Assembly: GCF_026241255.1 (NCBI RefSeq)
Contig: NZ_JAPHNC010000004.1
Location: forward strand, 62,001 to 126,000
Source: Helicobacter sp. MIT 21-1697
Lineage (GTDB): Bacteria > Campylobacterota > Campylobacteria > Campylobacterales > Helicobacteraceae
Length of the DNA stretch: 64,000 nt
Direction: 5' to 3'
Shown here: positions 37,759 through 46,119 of the stretch, piece after piece
How the letters are laid out: every line of letters begins with the position of its first letter
How positions within the stretch are numbered: position 1 is the first letter of the stretch
Notes under the pieces: generated by a model
What the model was told of the DNA's origin: nothing
The model's database searches: none
The model's input: the letters and a program-made list of their open reading frames with translations, nothing else
Position numbers and translations under genes: made by a program

Positions 37759-38433
37759 ATGAAGTTTATAAAGGTTTTGGGGTTTGCATTTGTTTTAATT
37801 CTATTGAGTGCGTGTGTAACAGATAGTATGTTGGAGCAGGAGCTAAGCCATTTGCAAGAAGTAGGTGAAAGTATAGAATCTGCCATGCAAAAAGAGCTCA
37901 AACCCGAACTCAAAAAGCTCCTCAAAGAAAAACTCAAACATATCAAAGCGTTGCAAAAAAAGCTACAAGCAGAAATCAAATGGATACGAGAAAAGGAATT
38001 AGGTATCTTGGATATGGATAAGAGCCTTAAAGTGTTAAAAGAAATGCGAATCTTGGTAGAAAAAGAACAAGCGCTTGATGAAAAAATCATAAAAACCCTT
38101 GCAAAAGAGCATAAGCAAAAAGAGCAACAAAGAGAAGAAAAGCTCAAACAACTCTTTGGCATAGCGCTCAATAATGCACTTGATGAAAAAAACGCTGCCC
38201 TCACATTGGCGATGAAAGAAAATGAGACAAAAACACAAGAGCAAATCCAAAAGATAAAACAAATGCTAGAGCAAATGCAGCATCAAAAGCTAGGCATTGA
38301 AAAAGAAAAAGAGTATAAGAGGGCTTTGAATCTTGCATTAGAACAAAATAAGATAAAGTATCTCAAAGCGCAAATTGAGGAAATGTTGCAACAAAAAGAA
38401 GCACAAATGCAGAAACTAAAGGGGAATAAATGA
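37759..38433 (+). CDS. Coiled-coil lipoprotein, module 2, first
   Basis: 224 residues. Lipobox LSAC with Cys 19 after MKFIKVLGFAFVLILLSAC. The rest is almost wholly charged coiled coil (ELKPELKKLLKEKLKHIKAL, LGIEKEKEYKRALNLALEQN), rich in Lys, Glu and Gln. AGAGGGGGAG precedes the ATG closely. It overlaps the next lipoprotein by 4 bp. A lipid-anchored periplasmic spacer or scaffold is plausible; no family recognised. Confidence 0.75.
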   Translation: MKFIKVLGFAFVLILLSACVTDSMLEQELSHLQEVGESIESAMQKELKPELKKLLKEKLKHIKALQKKLQAEIKWIREKELGILDMDKSLKVLKEMRILVEKEQALDEKIIKTLAKEHKQKEQQREEKLKQLFGIALNNALDEKNAALTLAMKENETKTQEQIQKIKQMLEQMQHQKLGIEKEKEYKRALNLALEQNKIKYLKAQIEEMLQQKEAQMQKLKGNK

Positions 38434-38948
38434 GGGCAAAGATTTTTGGTATTTTGGGATTAAGTTGTGCATTGGTGCTCTTTAGTGCGTGCTCAACAGA
38501 TAAGAAACTAAAGATTATGCAAGAGCAAAAGCAAACGCTAGAGAGCTTAGAGGCATCAGTGCAACAGCTTCTATCCCTCCAAGAGCAGCTCAATGATTTT
38601 GAGCAAATGCAGCGGCAATTAGCAGAGGTGCGCAAAATAACAATACAAGTTAATTGTGATAAAGAAGCTCAAACGCAATGGACTTTGCCCCAAGAGGTAG
38701 AAAATATGTCAGAATCAGAACAACAAAAGCTTTGGCAAACCTTTGCAATTATAAGCCAAATGGAAAAAGATGGCGAGCTCAAACAGATAAATTCTCAAGT
38801 GCAGGAATTTTGCAAAGTGGTAGGGGAGTATCTAGCACTCAGTAAAATGCAATATATAATGCAAGAACTAGAGGAAAAGAAAGCATCAATGAGAGCCAAA
38901 GAGCAAAGCTGTAAAAGTATAAGCAATCAAGGAAAAAGAAAGCGATAA
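38430..38948 (+). CDS. Coiled-coil lipoprotein, module 2, second
   Basis: 172 residues. Lipobox FSAC with Cys 21 (LGLSCALVLFSACSTDKKL). Helical, Gln- and Glu-rich (KQTLESLEASVQQLLSLQEQ, NDFEQMQRQLAEVRK) with several cysteines (QVNCDKE, EFCKVVGE, EQSCKSIS). Ends in basic GKRKR. ATGA overlap with the first lipoprotein gene suggests equal, coupled synthesis. A remnant of the module 1 gene begins at its stop codon. Confidence 0.75.
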   Translation: MRAKIFGILGLSCALVLFSACSTDKKLKIMQEQKQTLESLEASVQQLLSLQEQLNDFEQMQRQLAEVRKITIQVNCDKEAQTQWTLPQEVENMSESEQQKLWQTFAIISQMEKDGELKQINSQVQEFCKVVGEYLALSKMQYIMQELEEKKASMRAKEQSCKSISNQGKRKR

Positions 38949-38989
38949 AATTTGAAAATGCGCTAGATAAATTGATAGGTGAGCTTTAA
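38948..38989 (+). pseudogene. 42-bp 3' remnant of the module 1 coiled-coil gene
   Basis: Encodes KFENALDKLIGEL and a stop, identical in protein to the end of the 264-residue protein (36675-36716), with one silent base change (GCG for GCA). It has no start or upstream coding frame. It shows that module 2 once carried a paralogue of that gene, and that the two lipoprotein genes replaced it or were inserted there. Confidence 0.8.
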
Positions 38990-38996
38990 TTTGTGA

Positions 38997-39002
38997 TATA
39001 AT
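38997..39002 (+). promoter_or_regulatory. -10 box placed for a leaderless transcript, copy 2
   Basis: TATAAT six bases before the ATG at 39009, without a Shine-Dalgarno sequence, as at 36724-36729. Confidence 0.55.
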
Positions 39003-39008
39003 GACCCT

Positions 39009-39239
39009 ATGAGCAGAAAAGAAATCATTAAAGAGGACATTGCGACTTATAGGGCATATCTACTACTTCTAACAACCTCATTGTTTGGAATCATTGGATA
39101 TGCAATAATCAACATTGAAACACTTACTACAACACAAATGATTTTAGGCGTTATAGTAAGCATTGTTTTATCTGCTAGTTTTGGATTATTACTCAAAAAA
39201 TATCTAAAAACTAGAAAAATCTTGGAGGATATGGAATGA
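39009..39239 (+). CDS. Two-helix membrane protein, 76 residues, module 2
   Basis: Paralogue of the protein at 36736: same length, MSRKE start, two helices (LLLLTTSLFGIIGYAII; TQMILGVIVSIVLSASFGLLL) and a charged tail (RKILEDME). Expressed either from promoter B or from its own close TATAAT. Its stop overlaps the start of the 35-residue peptide (ATGA). Conservation of length across diverged copies supports a selected function. Confidence 0.7.
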   Translation: MSRKEIIKEDIATYRAYLLLLTTSLFGIIGYAIINIETLTTTQMILGVIVSIVLSASFGLLLKKYLKTRKILEDME

Positions 39240-39343
39240 TTAATGGCATAATACTTTTTAGCACTGCTTTAATTTGCTTGGTAGGTTGTTTTATTTATCT
39301 CGTCTCATCAATAGACAAAGCGCAAGATAATATTAAAAAATAG
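39236..39343 (+). CDS. Small membrane peptide, 35 residues, module 2
   Basis: Coupled to the previous gene by an ATGA overlap. One helix, IILFSTALICLVGCFIYLVS, and a polar tail DKAQDNIKK. Counterpart of the 30-residue peptide at 36966. Confidence 0.6.
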   Translation: MINGIILFSTALICLVGCFIYLVSSIDKAQDNIKK

Positions 39344-39484
39344 TGCTTGGACATCACTTCCTCACTTGCTTCACGCTATACACTCACTAAACTTAGAATC
39401 CCATATATTTAGGTTTTTGCTGGATTACTTGATTCTTTGATTTATTCTTCCCAAATTGTATCTGAATTTCAGTAATATTTAAGC

Positions 39485-39503
39485 GGGGGGGGGGGGGTAT
39501 AAT
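39485..39503 (+). promoter_or_regulatory. Phase-variable promoter C: G13 tract abutting TATAAT
   Basis: Thirteen G (39485-39497) then TATAAT (39498-39503), preceded by AATATTTAAGC as in A and B. Transcription near 39510, 31 bp before the start codon. Its tract is one base longer than in A and B. It drives the zinc-domain protein and the DUF262 nuclease. Confidence 0.85.
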
Positions 39504-39540
39504 ACTTCTCCTTAATAGCAAAAAAGAAAGAGGTTTGGGA

Positions 39541-41115
39541 ATGTATCAAGAATCTGTTTGTAAAGATTTCATCACAAAATATCTTAGCGATAATACGCGT
39601 CATAGCTTTGATGATAATGATATAAAAATAAAGGCGTTTGAGGCTTTTGAATGCGAACTTTTTGTGCAAATCAGCCATAGGATTGTTATCAAAGTAAAAG
39701 AGCGCACTTCAAGTTTTGCCAAAGGTGAGCTGTATTCGGCAGGTGATTATCGCTCTATGGTGCAGCAAATAATAAGAGATGAATCTAAAAATCCGCAGCT
39801 TTTAGCCTTGCTGTATGAGCGTGTGCAAAGCAGTGAGTATGGAAAAGCACAAGGAATGCTCTGTGAGCTACCACAGAGCTTTTCGTATCAATCAACTTGC
39901 AAAGACTGCGCAGGAAAAGGATTTGTAAAATGCACAAATTGCAAGGGCGGACTTGTGAATTGTTCGGCTTGGGGTTGTGATAAAGGGAGAGTGAAAAAGA
40001 AACATAAGGATAAAAATGGCATAGAGCGGACATATTTTGAGGATTGCAGTAGGTGTCGTGGCACAGGCAAGATGGAATGTGGGAAATGCAAGGGCAATGG
40101 CGTAGTTGATTGTCGTACTTGTAATGCTTCAGGCACTACTATAACTACTGCTAGTTTTGAATGCCATATAGAATCTACCTATTCAATCAAAATCGCAAAA
40201 GGAGAGTATCCCTTTGAGCCTAAAGAAGTGATTAAAACCTTATACCAAGAGCAACTCAATACTTATGGAGAGAGCTCTCGCACCGATGTGCAGCAAAATG
40301 AGAGTGGCACAATAGAGCATTATCATATTAAGATTCCATTTGCAAGCTGCCAAACGCTTTATCACTCTCAAAGTTTTGAGTGGAGACTTTATGGCATAGA
40401 TATGCAGGTGGAAAGTGATGGTGGGCTTCTCGTCTATATTTTTAGTAAGGATTTAGAAGCCTTCAAGCATTTGGCACAAAAACCTTATCTAAAGCCATTT
40501 TTGCTCATAAGGAGCTCTAAAATTATCAAAACTTTTATGGAATCCAAAAAAAACGAAGAAATCTTTGAAAAGATGCCAATAGAGGGATTTTTGCAAACTA
40601 TAAAGCTGAAAAAACAATATACAAAGCAAGAAGTAGAATATTTAACAATGGGACAACGAGAATTGATGGGGAATATATGCAAAAAGCTGAGCATCACACA
40701 AGATTACCTGCGCGATACCTTGGAATCTATGTATGCTATAACATCAGCTTATTGTAGAGTATCTCGTGTATGGTGGTTTCTTTTTGCTCCAATTTTCTTT
40801 ACCTTAGCTGTGCGCTTTGCAGCTGATTTTTTTGAAATTAGAGAAAATTTTGGTTTCATATTTATTTCAAGCATATTAGGTTCTATTGTTATTGGATGGC
40901 TTTATAGGAAGCTTACTCTTAGAATCTTTTTGGGCAAAGTAGTAGCGCAATGGGTAGATAAAGCTGGACTGAACAAGCTATATTTTTGGAGACATATATT
41001 TGCGTATATTGCTTTCTTTATCGTATTAGGCATTGGCATAAGTTTTGTTCCGCCTTTTGTATCTGATATTTTTGGAAATACGACTGAAATAAGTGAAGGA
41101 GTAAGTAATGAATGA
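39541..41115 (+). CDS. Membrane protein with a DnaJ-type zinc domain
   Basis: 524 residues from the ATG at 39541, with AAAGAGG 7 nt upstream. Residues about 120-200 hold repeated CxxCxG units like the cysteine-rich domain of DnaJ (CKDCAGKGF, CTNCKGG, CSRCRGTGK, CGKCKGNG, CRTCNASG), which would bind two or more zinc ions. No J-domain (HPD) is present. A middle region of about 200 residues is unrecognised. The C-terminus has three likely membrane helices (WWFLFAPIFFTLAVRF; FIFISSILGSIVIGWLY; IFAYIAFFIVLGIGISFV). It overlaps the DUF262 gene by 8 bp. It may sense or present a client to the nuclease at the membrane; that is inference. Confidence 0.8.
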   Translation: MYQESVCKDFITKYLSDNTRHSFDDNDIKIKAFEAFECELFVQISHRIVIKVKERTSSFAKGELYSAGDYRSMVQQIIRDESKNPQLLALLYERVQSSEYGKAQGMLCELPQSFSYQSTCKDCAGKGFVKCTNCKGGLVNCSAWGCDKGRVKKKHKDKNGIERTYFEDCSRCRGTGKMECGKCKGNGVVDCRTCNASGTTITTASFECHIESTYSIKIAKGEYPFEPKEVIKTLYQEQLNTYGESSRTDVQQNESGTIEHYHIKIPFASCQTLYHSQSFEWRLYGIDMQVESDGGLLVYIFSKDLEAFKHLAQKPYLKPFLLIRSSKIIKTFMESKKNEEIFEKMPIEGFLQTIKLKKQYTKQEVEYLTMGQRELMGNICKKLSITQDYLRDTLESMYAITSAYCRVSRVWWFLFAPIFFTLAVRFAADFFEIRENFGFIFISSILGSIVIGWLYRKLTLRIFLGKVVAQWVDKAGLNKLYFWRHIFAYIAFFIVLGIGISFVPPFVSDIFGNTTEISEGVSNE

Positions 41116-42907
41116 TTATACATTACGCAATTTTTTAAGAGGTTACGAATCATTTTTGATTCCAAACTATCAAAGAGACTATGCGTGGGAAGAAAGGAAT
41201 TTTGAAGAATTATGGGAAGATTTAGAAGAAAGCATAGAGTTAGCAGATAGGGAGTCTTTACAAGATAAAGGACATTTTCTAGGCACGATTGTTATATCTC
41301 CTACAGAATCAAACAATAAAAAAAGAATTGATGTGATTGATGGGCAGCAGAGGCTTACTACAACTTTTATGCTTTTAATTGCATTATGGGAGAGATTAAG
41401 CGATAATGAGCGAATGTATCGTGGTAAAGATACTCTTTATAATGGCAATGACTACAAACTTCAAGTTTCCCAATCTAATAGGGATTTTTTTAAATGTATT
41501 TTGGAAAATGCTCAAAGCAACAATCTACCGAGTGAAACTCAATTAGCACTCAAGCCATCTACACAGGGGCAATACAATCTCTATAAGGTGTTTAATTGCA
41601 TACTTGGCAAGGTTGGAAGCTTTGATACTCAAGAGGCTTGCACATATTTCACAAAGCTTTTAGATATGAGACTTATATGTTTTAGCGAACAAAATGCAGG
41701 GGTAGCTATCCGCACATTTCAAAGCGTAAATGATAGGGGTGTGCCATTGCGACTTTTGGATAAGCTCAAATCTCTCTTAATTTATTATTCCAATCGTTAT
41801 TGTAATGATGAAAAGCTTGATTGTATGATTAATGACAGCTTTGGTGAGATTTTTGGAATCTCTATGCGGATTTTTAATCACCCTTATCGCACAGCAGTTT
41901 TTGCTACACAATCTAATGAGATTGATGATATTGAGCGCGATGTATTTCGGTATCATCTTGGAAGCAGAACTTTTGAAAACTTTGAGAAATCTTTCTTGGG
42001 AACATATAAAGAATCTGCCGAAACGCATTATGTGAGATTAAAACAAGCAATTAAAGCTCTTGCTCAGCAAGATAAAGAAAAACTCAACGTATTTTTAAGT
42101 GATTATAGTGATGATTTAAAAGCATTTTTCCACGCTATGTTAAGAATATTTGAGAGAATTAATGAGGATAAAGATTGTGCAATGTTTAAGGCAATAATGA
42201 TTGAAAATCTTAATCCGATGTATTATAATACTTTTGTGCGCTTAGAGATTGATGATAAACTCAATGAGGAGATGATTACGCTTTTTACTAAGGCAGATTG
42301 TATCTTAACCAAGATGAATGGGAAACTCAAAGATCCTTATGATTTGATAAAAGATTATAAAGATAAAGATAGTGTGGCACTCGCACAATCTATTAAGGAC
42401 AAGGTTAAAAATACAAAAGGCATAAATGTTGAAAACAATATTAATGATTTTGTAGAGAATACTTATAATCAAACACATAAAAAAGTATTCCACTATCTCT
42501 TTATTGAAAGAGAATGTAGGGAGGTTGATATTGGGCATTTATTACAACTTTTAGATAAAGAAGATAAGGAGAGAGGTAAAAAAGTCAATCAAGAAATGGA
42601 ACATATCATATCTCAAAGTGTTTATGAAAATGACGACATTAACACAATAAAAGCTAAAGATTTTAGTGATAAAGATGAGCTAGGAAGATATATAAACACT
42701 TATGGTAATTTTCTTTCGCTTGAGAAAGCATATAATGCCAAAGCCTCAAATAATGGTGATGAACATAAAAAAGAAGTATATAAAAAATCTGCCTTGCCAT
42801 TTGTGGTGAGTTTTGACCCAAAGAAAGTCAATAAGGATTTCATAAAAGAGCGCAACGAGGAAATGAAAAAGTATCTCAAAACAGAGTTTTTCAAAGATTT
42901 TCTTTAA
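41108..42907 (+). CDS. DUF262/DUF1524 HNH protein, GmrSD/SspE-like
   Basis: 599 residues. N-terminal DUF262: IPNYQRDYAWE near residues 17-27 and IDVIDGQQRLTTTFMLL near 75-91, the ParB-like DGQQR signature. Middle helical region. C-terminal DUF1524 with the HNH-like EMEHIISQS near 497-505 and INTYGNFLSLEKAYNAKAS. In GmrSD these two domains cut modified phage DNA; in SspE they act with phosphorothioate modification. AAGGAG lies 6 nt upstream, inside the preceding gene. No Dnd/Ssp modification genes lie in the window, so a stand-alone type IV restriction or abortive role is the best guess. Confidence 0.88.
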   Translation: MNDYTLRNFLRGYESFLIPNYQRDYAWEERNFEELWEDLEESIELADRESLQDKGHFLGTIVISPTESNNKKRIDVIDGQQRLTTTFMLLIALWERLSDNERMYRGKDTLYNGNDYKLQVSQSNRDFFKCILENAQSNNLPSETQLALKPSTQGQYNLYKVFNCILGKVGSFDTQEACTYFTKLLDMRLICFSEQNAGVAIRTFQSVNDRGVPLRLLDKLKSLLIYYSNRYCNDEKLDCMINDSFGEIFGISMRIFNHPYRTAVFATQSNEIDDIERDVFRYHLGSRTFENFEKSFLGTYKESAETHYVRLKQAIKALAQQDKEKLNVFLSDYSDDLKAFFHAMLRIFERINEDKDCAMFKAIMIENLNPMYYNTFVRLEIDDKLNEEMITLFTKADCILTKMNGKLKDPYDLIKDYKDKDSVALAQSIKDKVKNTKGINVENNINDFVENTYNQTHKKVFHYLFIERECREVDIGHLLQLLDKEDKERGKKVNQEMEHIISQSVYENDDINTIKAKDFSDKDELGRYINTYGNFLSLEKAYNAKASNNGDEHKKEVYKKSALPFVVSFDPKKVNKDFIKERNEEMKKYLKTEFFKDFL

Positions 42908-42957
42908 GTATTTGCCTTATGGCGGGTAGATTGAAAAGTAGATTGCGCAAGGAGATT

Positions 42958-43467
42958 CTAAGATTTTGTGTCCATTTCGCGCACGATTAAGCTCTCCTTG
43001 AATCCCAAAGATTCTATGATTCTTTGCTCCATTGCGCGTTGCTCCCCATTATCTACTTCGTGATTAAAGCCCAAAATATGCAACAATCCGTGTATAAAAA
43101 GCAAACTCACTTCCTCTTGCACACTATGCCCTCGCTTTTGTGCGACTTGCTCGGCAAGTTCTAGGTTAATAACGATACTTCCCAAGCATATTGTCATTTC
43201 TTGGGGCATTTGCACAACATCATCTTTAGATTCGCCCTCAAGCGTGTCTAAAGGGAAGCTTAGCACATCAGTTGTGCTATCTTTTGCCCGATGAGTCCGA
43301 TTAAGCTCTCTCATATTTTGAGAATCCACCACGAGCACTTCAAGAGTGTAGCGCGATAAATCTCGCTCAAATAAGCCCAAATGCCCTATTTTGCAAAGAA
43401 CATCGCACAAATAGCCTATTTGAGCAAATATATCTTCGTCCATATCAAGTGTGGGCATTGTGCTCAT
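42958..43467 (-). CDS. ybeY: Endoribonuclease YbeY
   Basis: Zinc-dependent RNase for 16S rRNA 3'-end maturation and ribosome quality control. 169 residues. The metal site HGLLHILGFNHEVD (H-x3-H-x5-H) is near residues 130-143; ELNRTHRAKDSTTDVLSFPLD is the other conserved block. It converges with the DUF262 gene and diverges from speA. Confidence 0.95.
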   Translation of the reverse strand: MSTMPTLDMDEDIFAQIGYLCDVLCKIGHLGLFERDLSRYTLEVLVVDSQNMRELNRTHRAKDSTTDVLSFPLDTLEGESKDDVVQMPQEMTICLGSIVINLELAEQVAQKRGHSVQEEVSLLFIHGLLHILGFNHEVDNGEQRAMEQRIIESLGFKESLIVREMDTKS

Positions 43468-43561
43468 TTTTGCTCCGTTGCGTATAAAATATACTGAAGT
43501 ATATCCACAAAATGATATAATTCAAACTCATTTTATAATTTGCACTTATAAAGGAAGCATT

Positions 43562-45415
43562 ATGGTTGATTATGGCATTAATTTTTGGGCTAATAATGAT
43601 TTTATTATTCAAGATGGCAAGGTCAAAGTCAATTTTAAACACAAACCTGCACTGCTTGACATTGTGCAAGATGCGCGTGAGAGAGGATATAAAGGTCCGC
43701 TACTGCTCCGATTCCCACATTTAATTAAAAATCAAGTTGATAAGGTGTTCAAAGCCTTTGAAAGTGCGATTAAAGAGTATTCGTATAAGGGCAAGTTTAA
43801 AGCCGTTTTTCCTCTTAAAGTTAATCAAATGCCAAATTTTGTCCTCCCTCTTGTGGAACAAAGCCAAAATAAATGCTATGGCTTAGAGGCAGGGAGCAAA
43901 TCAGAGCTTATTTTGGCGATGGCTTATGTGAATAAAAATTCGCCCATAACGGTGAATGGCTTTAAGGATAAAGAAATGATTTCACTTGGTTTTAGCGCAG
44001 CAAATATGGGACACAATATTACACTTACGATTGAGGGCTTAAATGAGCTAGAGACGATTATTGAAGTTGCAAAGGAGCTAGGAGAACCTTATCCCAATAT
44101 CGGACTTAGAATTCGCCTCCATAGCATAGGTGTAGGTATTTGGGCAAAAAGTGGGGGGATTAATTCAAAATTTGGATTAACAAGCGCAGAACTTTTAGAA
44201 GCAATCAATATGCTTGAGAAAGAGCAGTTGTTACATAAATTTACGATGATTCATTTTCATATTGGTAGCCAAATGAGTGATATTTCGCCGCTCAAAAAGG
44301 CAATTAGAGAGGCAGGGAATATTTATGCAGAGTTGCGTAAAAAAGGTGCAAAAAATCTGAAATGCGTCAATATTGGTGGTGGCTTAGCGGTAGAATATAC
44401 CCAACACGAGGGTAAAAATAGCTGCAATTACACACTAAGTGAGTTTAGCGGTGATGTTGTGTTTTCATTGCAGCAAATTGCCAAAAACAAAAAAGAGCCT
44501 GAACCCGATATTCTTATAGAATCTGGACGCTTTATCGCAGCAAATCACGCAGTATTAGTCGCACCTGTGCTAGAGCTTTTTTCACAAGAATATGATGAAA
44601 AAGCCCTCAAGCTCAAAAAGCATAATCCACCGCTTATTGAGGAGCTTTTTGACTTATATAATAGCGTGGTAGAGAAAAATGCGATTGAATATTTGCACGA
44701 TAGCCTTGATCATATGGAATCTTTGCTCACGCTTTTTGATTTGGGCTATATTGATTTGCAAGACCGCTCAAATACCGAAGTGCTCGTGCATTTGATTATC
44801 AAAAAAGTCATTAAACTTTTAAAACATAAAAGTCATAATGAGATTCTCCAAATCCAAGAACAAGTCCAAGAGCGATATTTGCTTAATTGCAGCTTTTTTC
44901 AATCTTTGCCTGATTATTGGGGTCTAGGACAGCATTTTCCCATAATGCCGCTTGATAGGCTCAATCGCCGCCCAACTAGAAGCGCGAGTTTGTGGGATAT
45001 TACTTGTGATTCTGATGGAGAAATTGCTTTTAATGCTACTCAACCGCTTTTTTTGCACGATGTTGATGTAACTAAAGAGGAGTATTTTTTAGGCTTTTTT
45101 CTTGTAGGCGCATATCAAGAGGTGCTAGGTATGCGACATAATCTTTTTACTCACCCTACTGAATTTAGCATTGAATTTGATGATGAGCTCAATAAAGGTT
45201 ATGAGCTTACGCGTTTGATTGAGGCTCAAACGAGCTTAGATGTGCTTGATGATTTAGATTATGATACCAAAGAGATTGAACGCCGATTAAAACAGCACAT
45301 TGAAGAGAATCATAATCTTGATGAAGAGGGTAAAAAAGAAATGCTCGGGCAACTCTATGTAATGCTAAGCGAAAATGGGTATTTACGCACTATTGCTACC
45401 AAAGGAAGAGATTAA
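43562..45415 (+). CDS. speA: Biosynthetic arginine decarboxylase
   Basis: PLP enzyme that makes agmatine from arginine for polyamine synthesis. 617 residues from the ATG at 43562, with AAAGGAAG upstream; the frame runs 111 bp further but MVDYGINFWANNDFI is the conserved start. PLP Lys in KAVFPLKVNQM near 82-92; GLEAGSKSELILA; IHFHIGSQMSD; VNIGGGLAVEY; IESGRFIAANHA. Overlaps cysE as TAATG. Confidence 0.95.
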   Translation: MVDYGINFWANNDFIIQDGKVKVNFKHKPALLDIVQDARERGYKGPLLLRFPHLIKNQVDKVFKAFESAIKEYSYKGKFKAVFPLKVNQMPNFVLPLVEQSQNKCYGLEAGSKSELILAMAYVNKNSPITVNGFKDKEMISLGFSAANMGHNITLTIEGLNELETIIEVAKELGEPYPNIGLRIRLHSIGVGIWAKSGGINSKFGLTSAELLEAINMLEKEQLLHKFTMIHFHIGSQMSDISPLKKAIREAGNIYAELRKKGAKNLKCVNIGGGLAVEYTQHEGKNSCNYTLSEFSGDVVFSLQQIAKNKKEPEPDILIESGRFIAANHAVLVAPVLELFSQEYDEKALKLKKHNPPLIEELFDLYNSVVEKNAIEYLHDSLDHMESLLTLFDLGYIDLQDRSNTEVLVHLIIKKVIKLLKHKSHNEILQIQEQVQERYLLNCSFFQSLPDYWGLGQHFPIMPLDRLNRRPTRSASLWDITCDSDGEIAFNATQPLFLHDVDVTKEEYFLGFFLVGAYQEVLGMRHNLFTHPTEFSIEFDDELNKGYELTRLIEAQTSLDVLDDLDYDTKEIERRLKQHIEENHNLDEEGKKEMLGQLYVMLSENGYLRTIATKGRD

Positions 45416-46119
45416 TGAGTTTATGGAGCATTATCAAAGAGGATTTTCATATTATTAAGCAAAAAGACCCTGCACTCAATAAGAGTATAGAGTTATTTTT
45501 TAATTATCCGGGGCTCATTGCATTGGTGCATTATCGCATAGCTCATCGTTTTCATAAGGCTGGATTCAAAGTGTTGGCGCGTATTTTAATGGGGCTTACA
45601 GGTTTTATAACAAATGTGGATATTCACCCTGCAGCTATCATTGGCAGACGCGTATTTATTGATCACGCCACAGGGGTAGTCATTGGTGAGACAGCCGAAG
45701 TGGGCAATGATGTGATGATTTATCAGGGCGTTACGCTTGGAGGCACGAGTCTTGATAAAGTCAAGCGCCACCCTACAATAGAAGATGGTGTAGTTATTGG
45801 AGCAGGTGCGAAGATTCTAGGTAATATAAGAATTGGCGCAAATGCCAAAATTGGCGCAAATTCTGTTGTGATTAAAGATGTGCCACCAGATTGCACCGCA
45901 GTTGGAATCCCTGCAAGAGTGATTGTGAAAGGTCGCGCACAAGGAATTAATGCAATTAATAAGTTGCCCGATATTGATAGGGCATTATTTGAATATTTGT
46001 TTAAGCGTTTGCAGATTCTAGAATCTGCTCAAGATGAGCGCAATAGCACAAAGCTTAAGGTAGAGCTTGAAAGCCTTGATGAGCTTTATGCACATTTCTT
46101 GCAGTCTCTTAAAGGTTAA
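45415..46119 (+). CDS. cysE: Serine O-acetyltransferase
   Basis: Acetylates serine with acetyl-CoA, the first step of cysteine synthesis. 234 residues. N-terminal helical part with HYRIAHRFHKAG, then left-handed beta-helix hexapeptides: VDIHPAAIIGRRVFIDHATG, GVTLGGTSLDKVKRHPTI, IGAGAKILGNIRIGANAKIG, followed by DCTAVGIPARV. A substrate-site His lies in FIDHATGVVIGET. Second gene of the speA transcript; its end overlaps the next gene by 4 bp, convergently. Confidence 0.95.
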   Translation: MSLWSIIKEDFHIIKQKDPALNKSIELFFNYPGLIALVHYRIAHRFHKAGFKVLARILMGLTGFITNVDIHPAAIIGRRVFIDHATGVVIGETAEVGNDVMIYQGVTLGGTSLDKVKRHPTIEDGVVIGAGAKILGNIRIGANAKIGANSVVIKDVPPDCTAVGIPARVIVKGRAQGINAINKLPDIDRALFEYLFKRLQILESAQDERNSTKLKVELESLDELYAHFLQSLKG

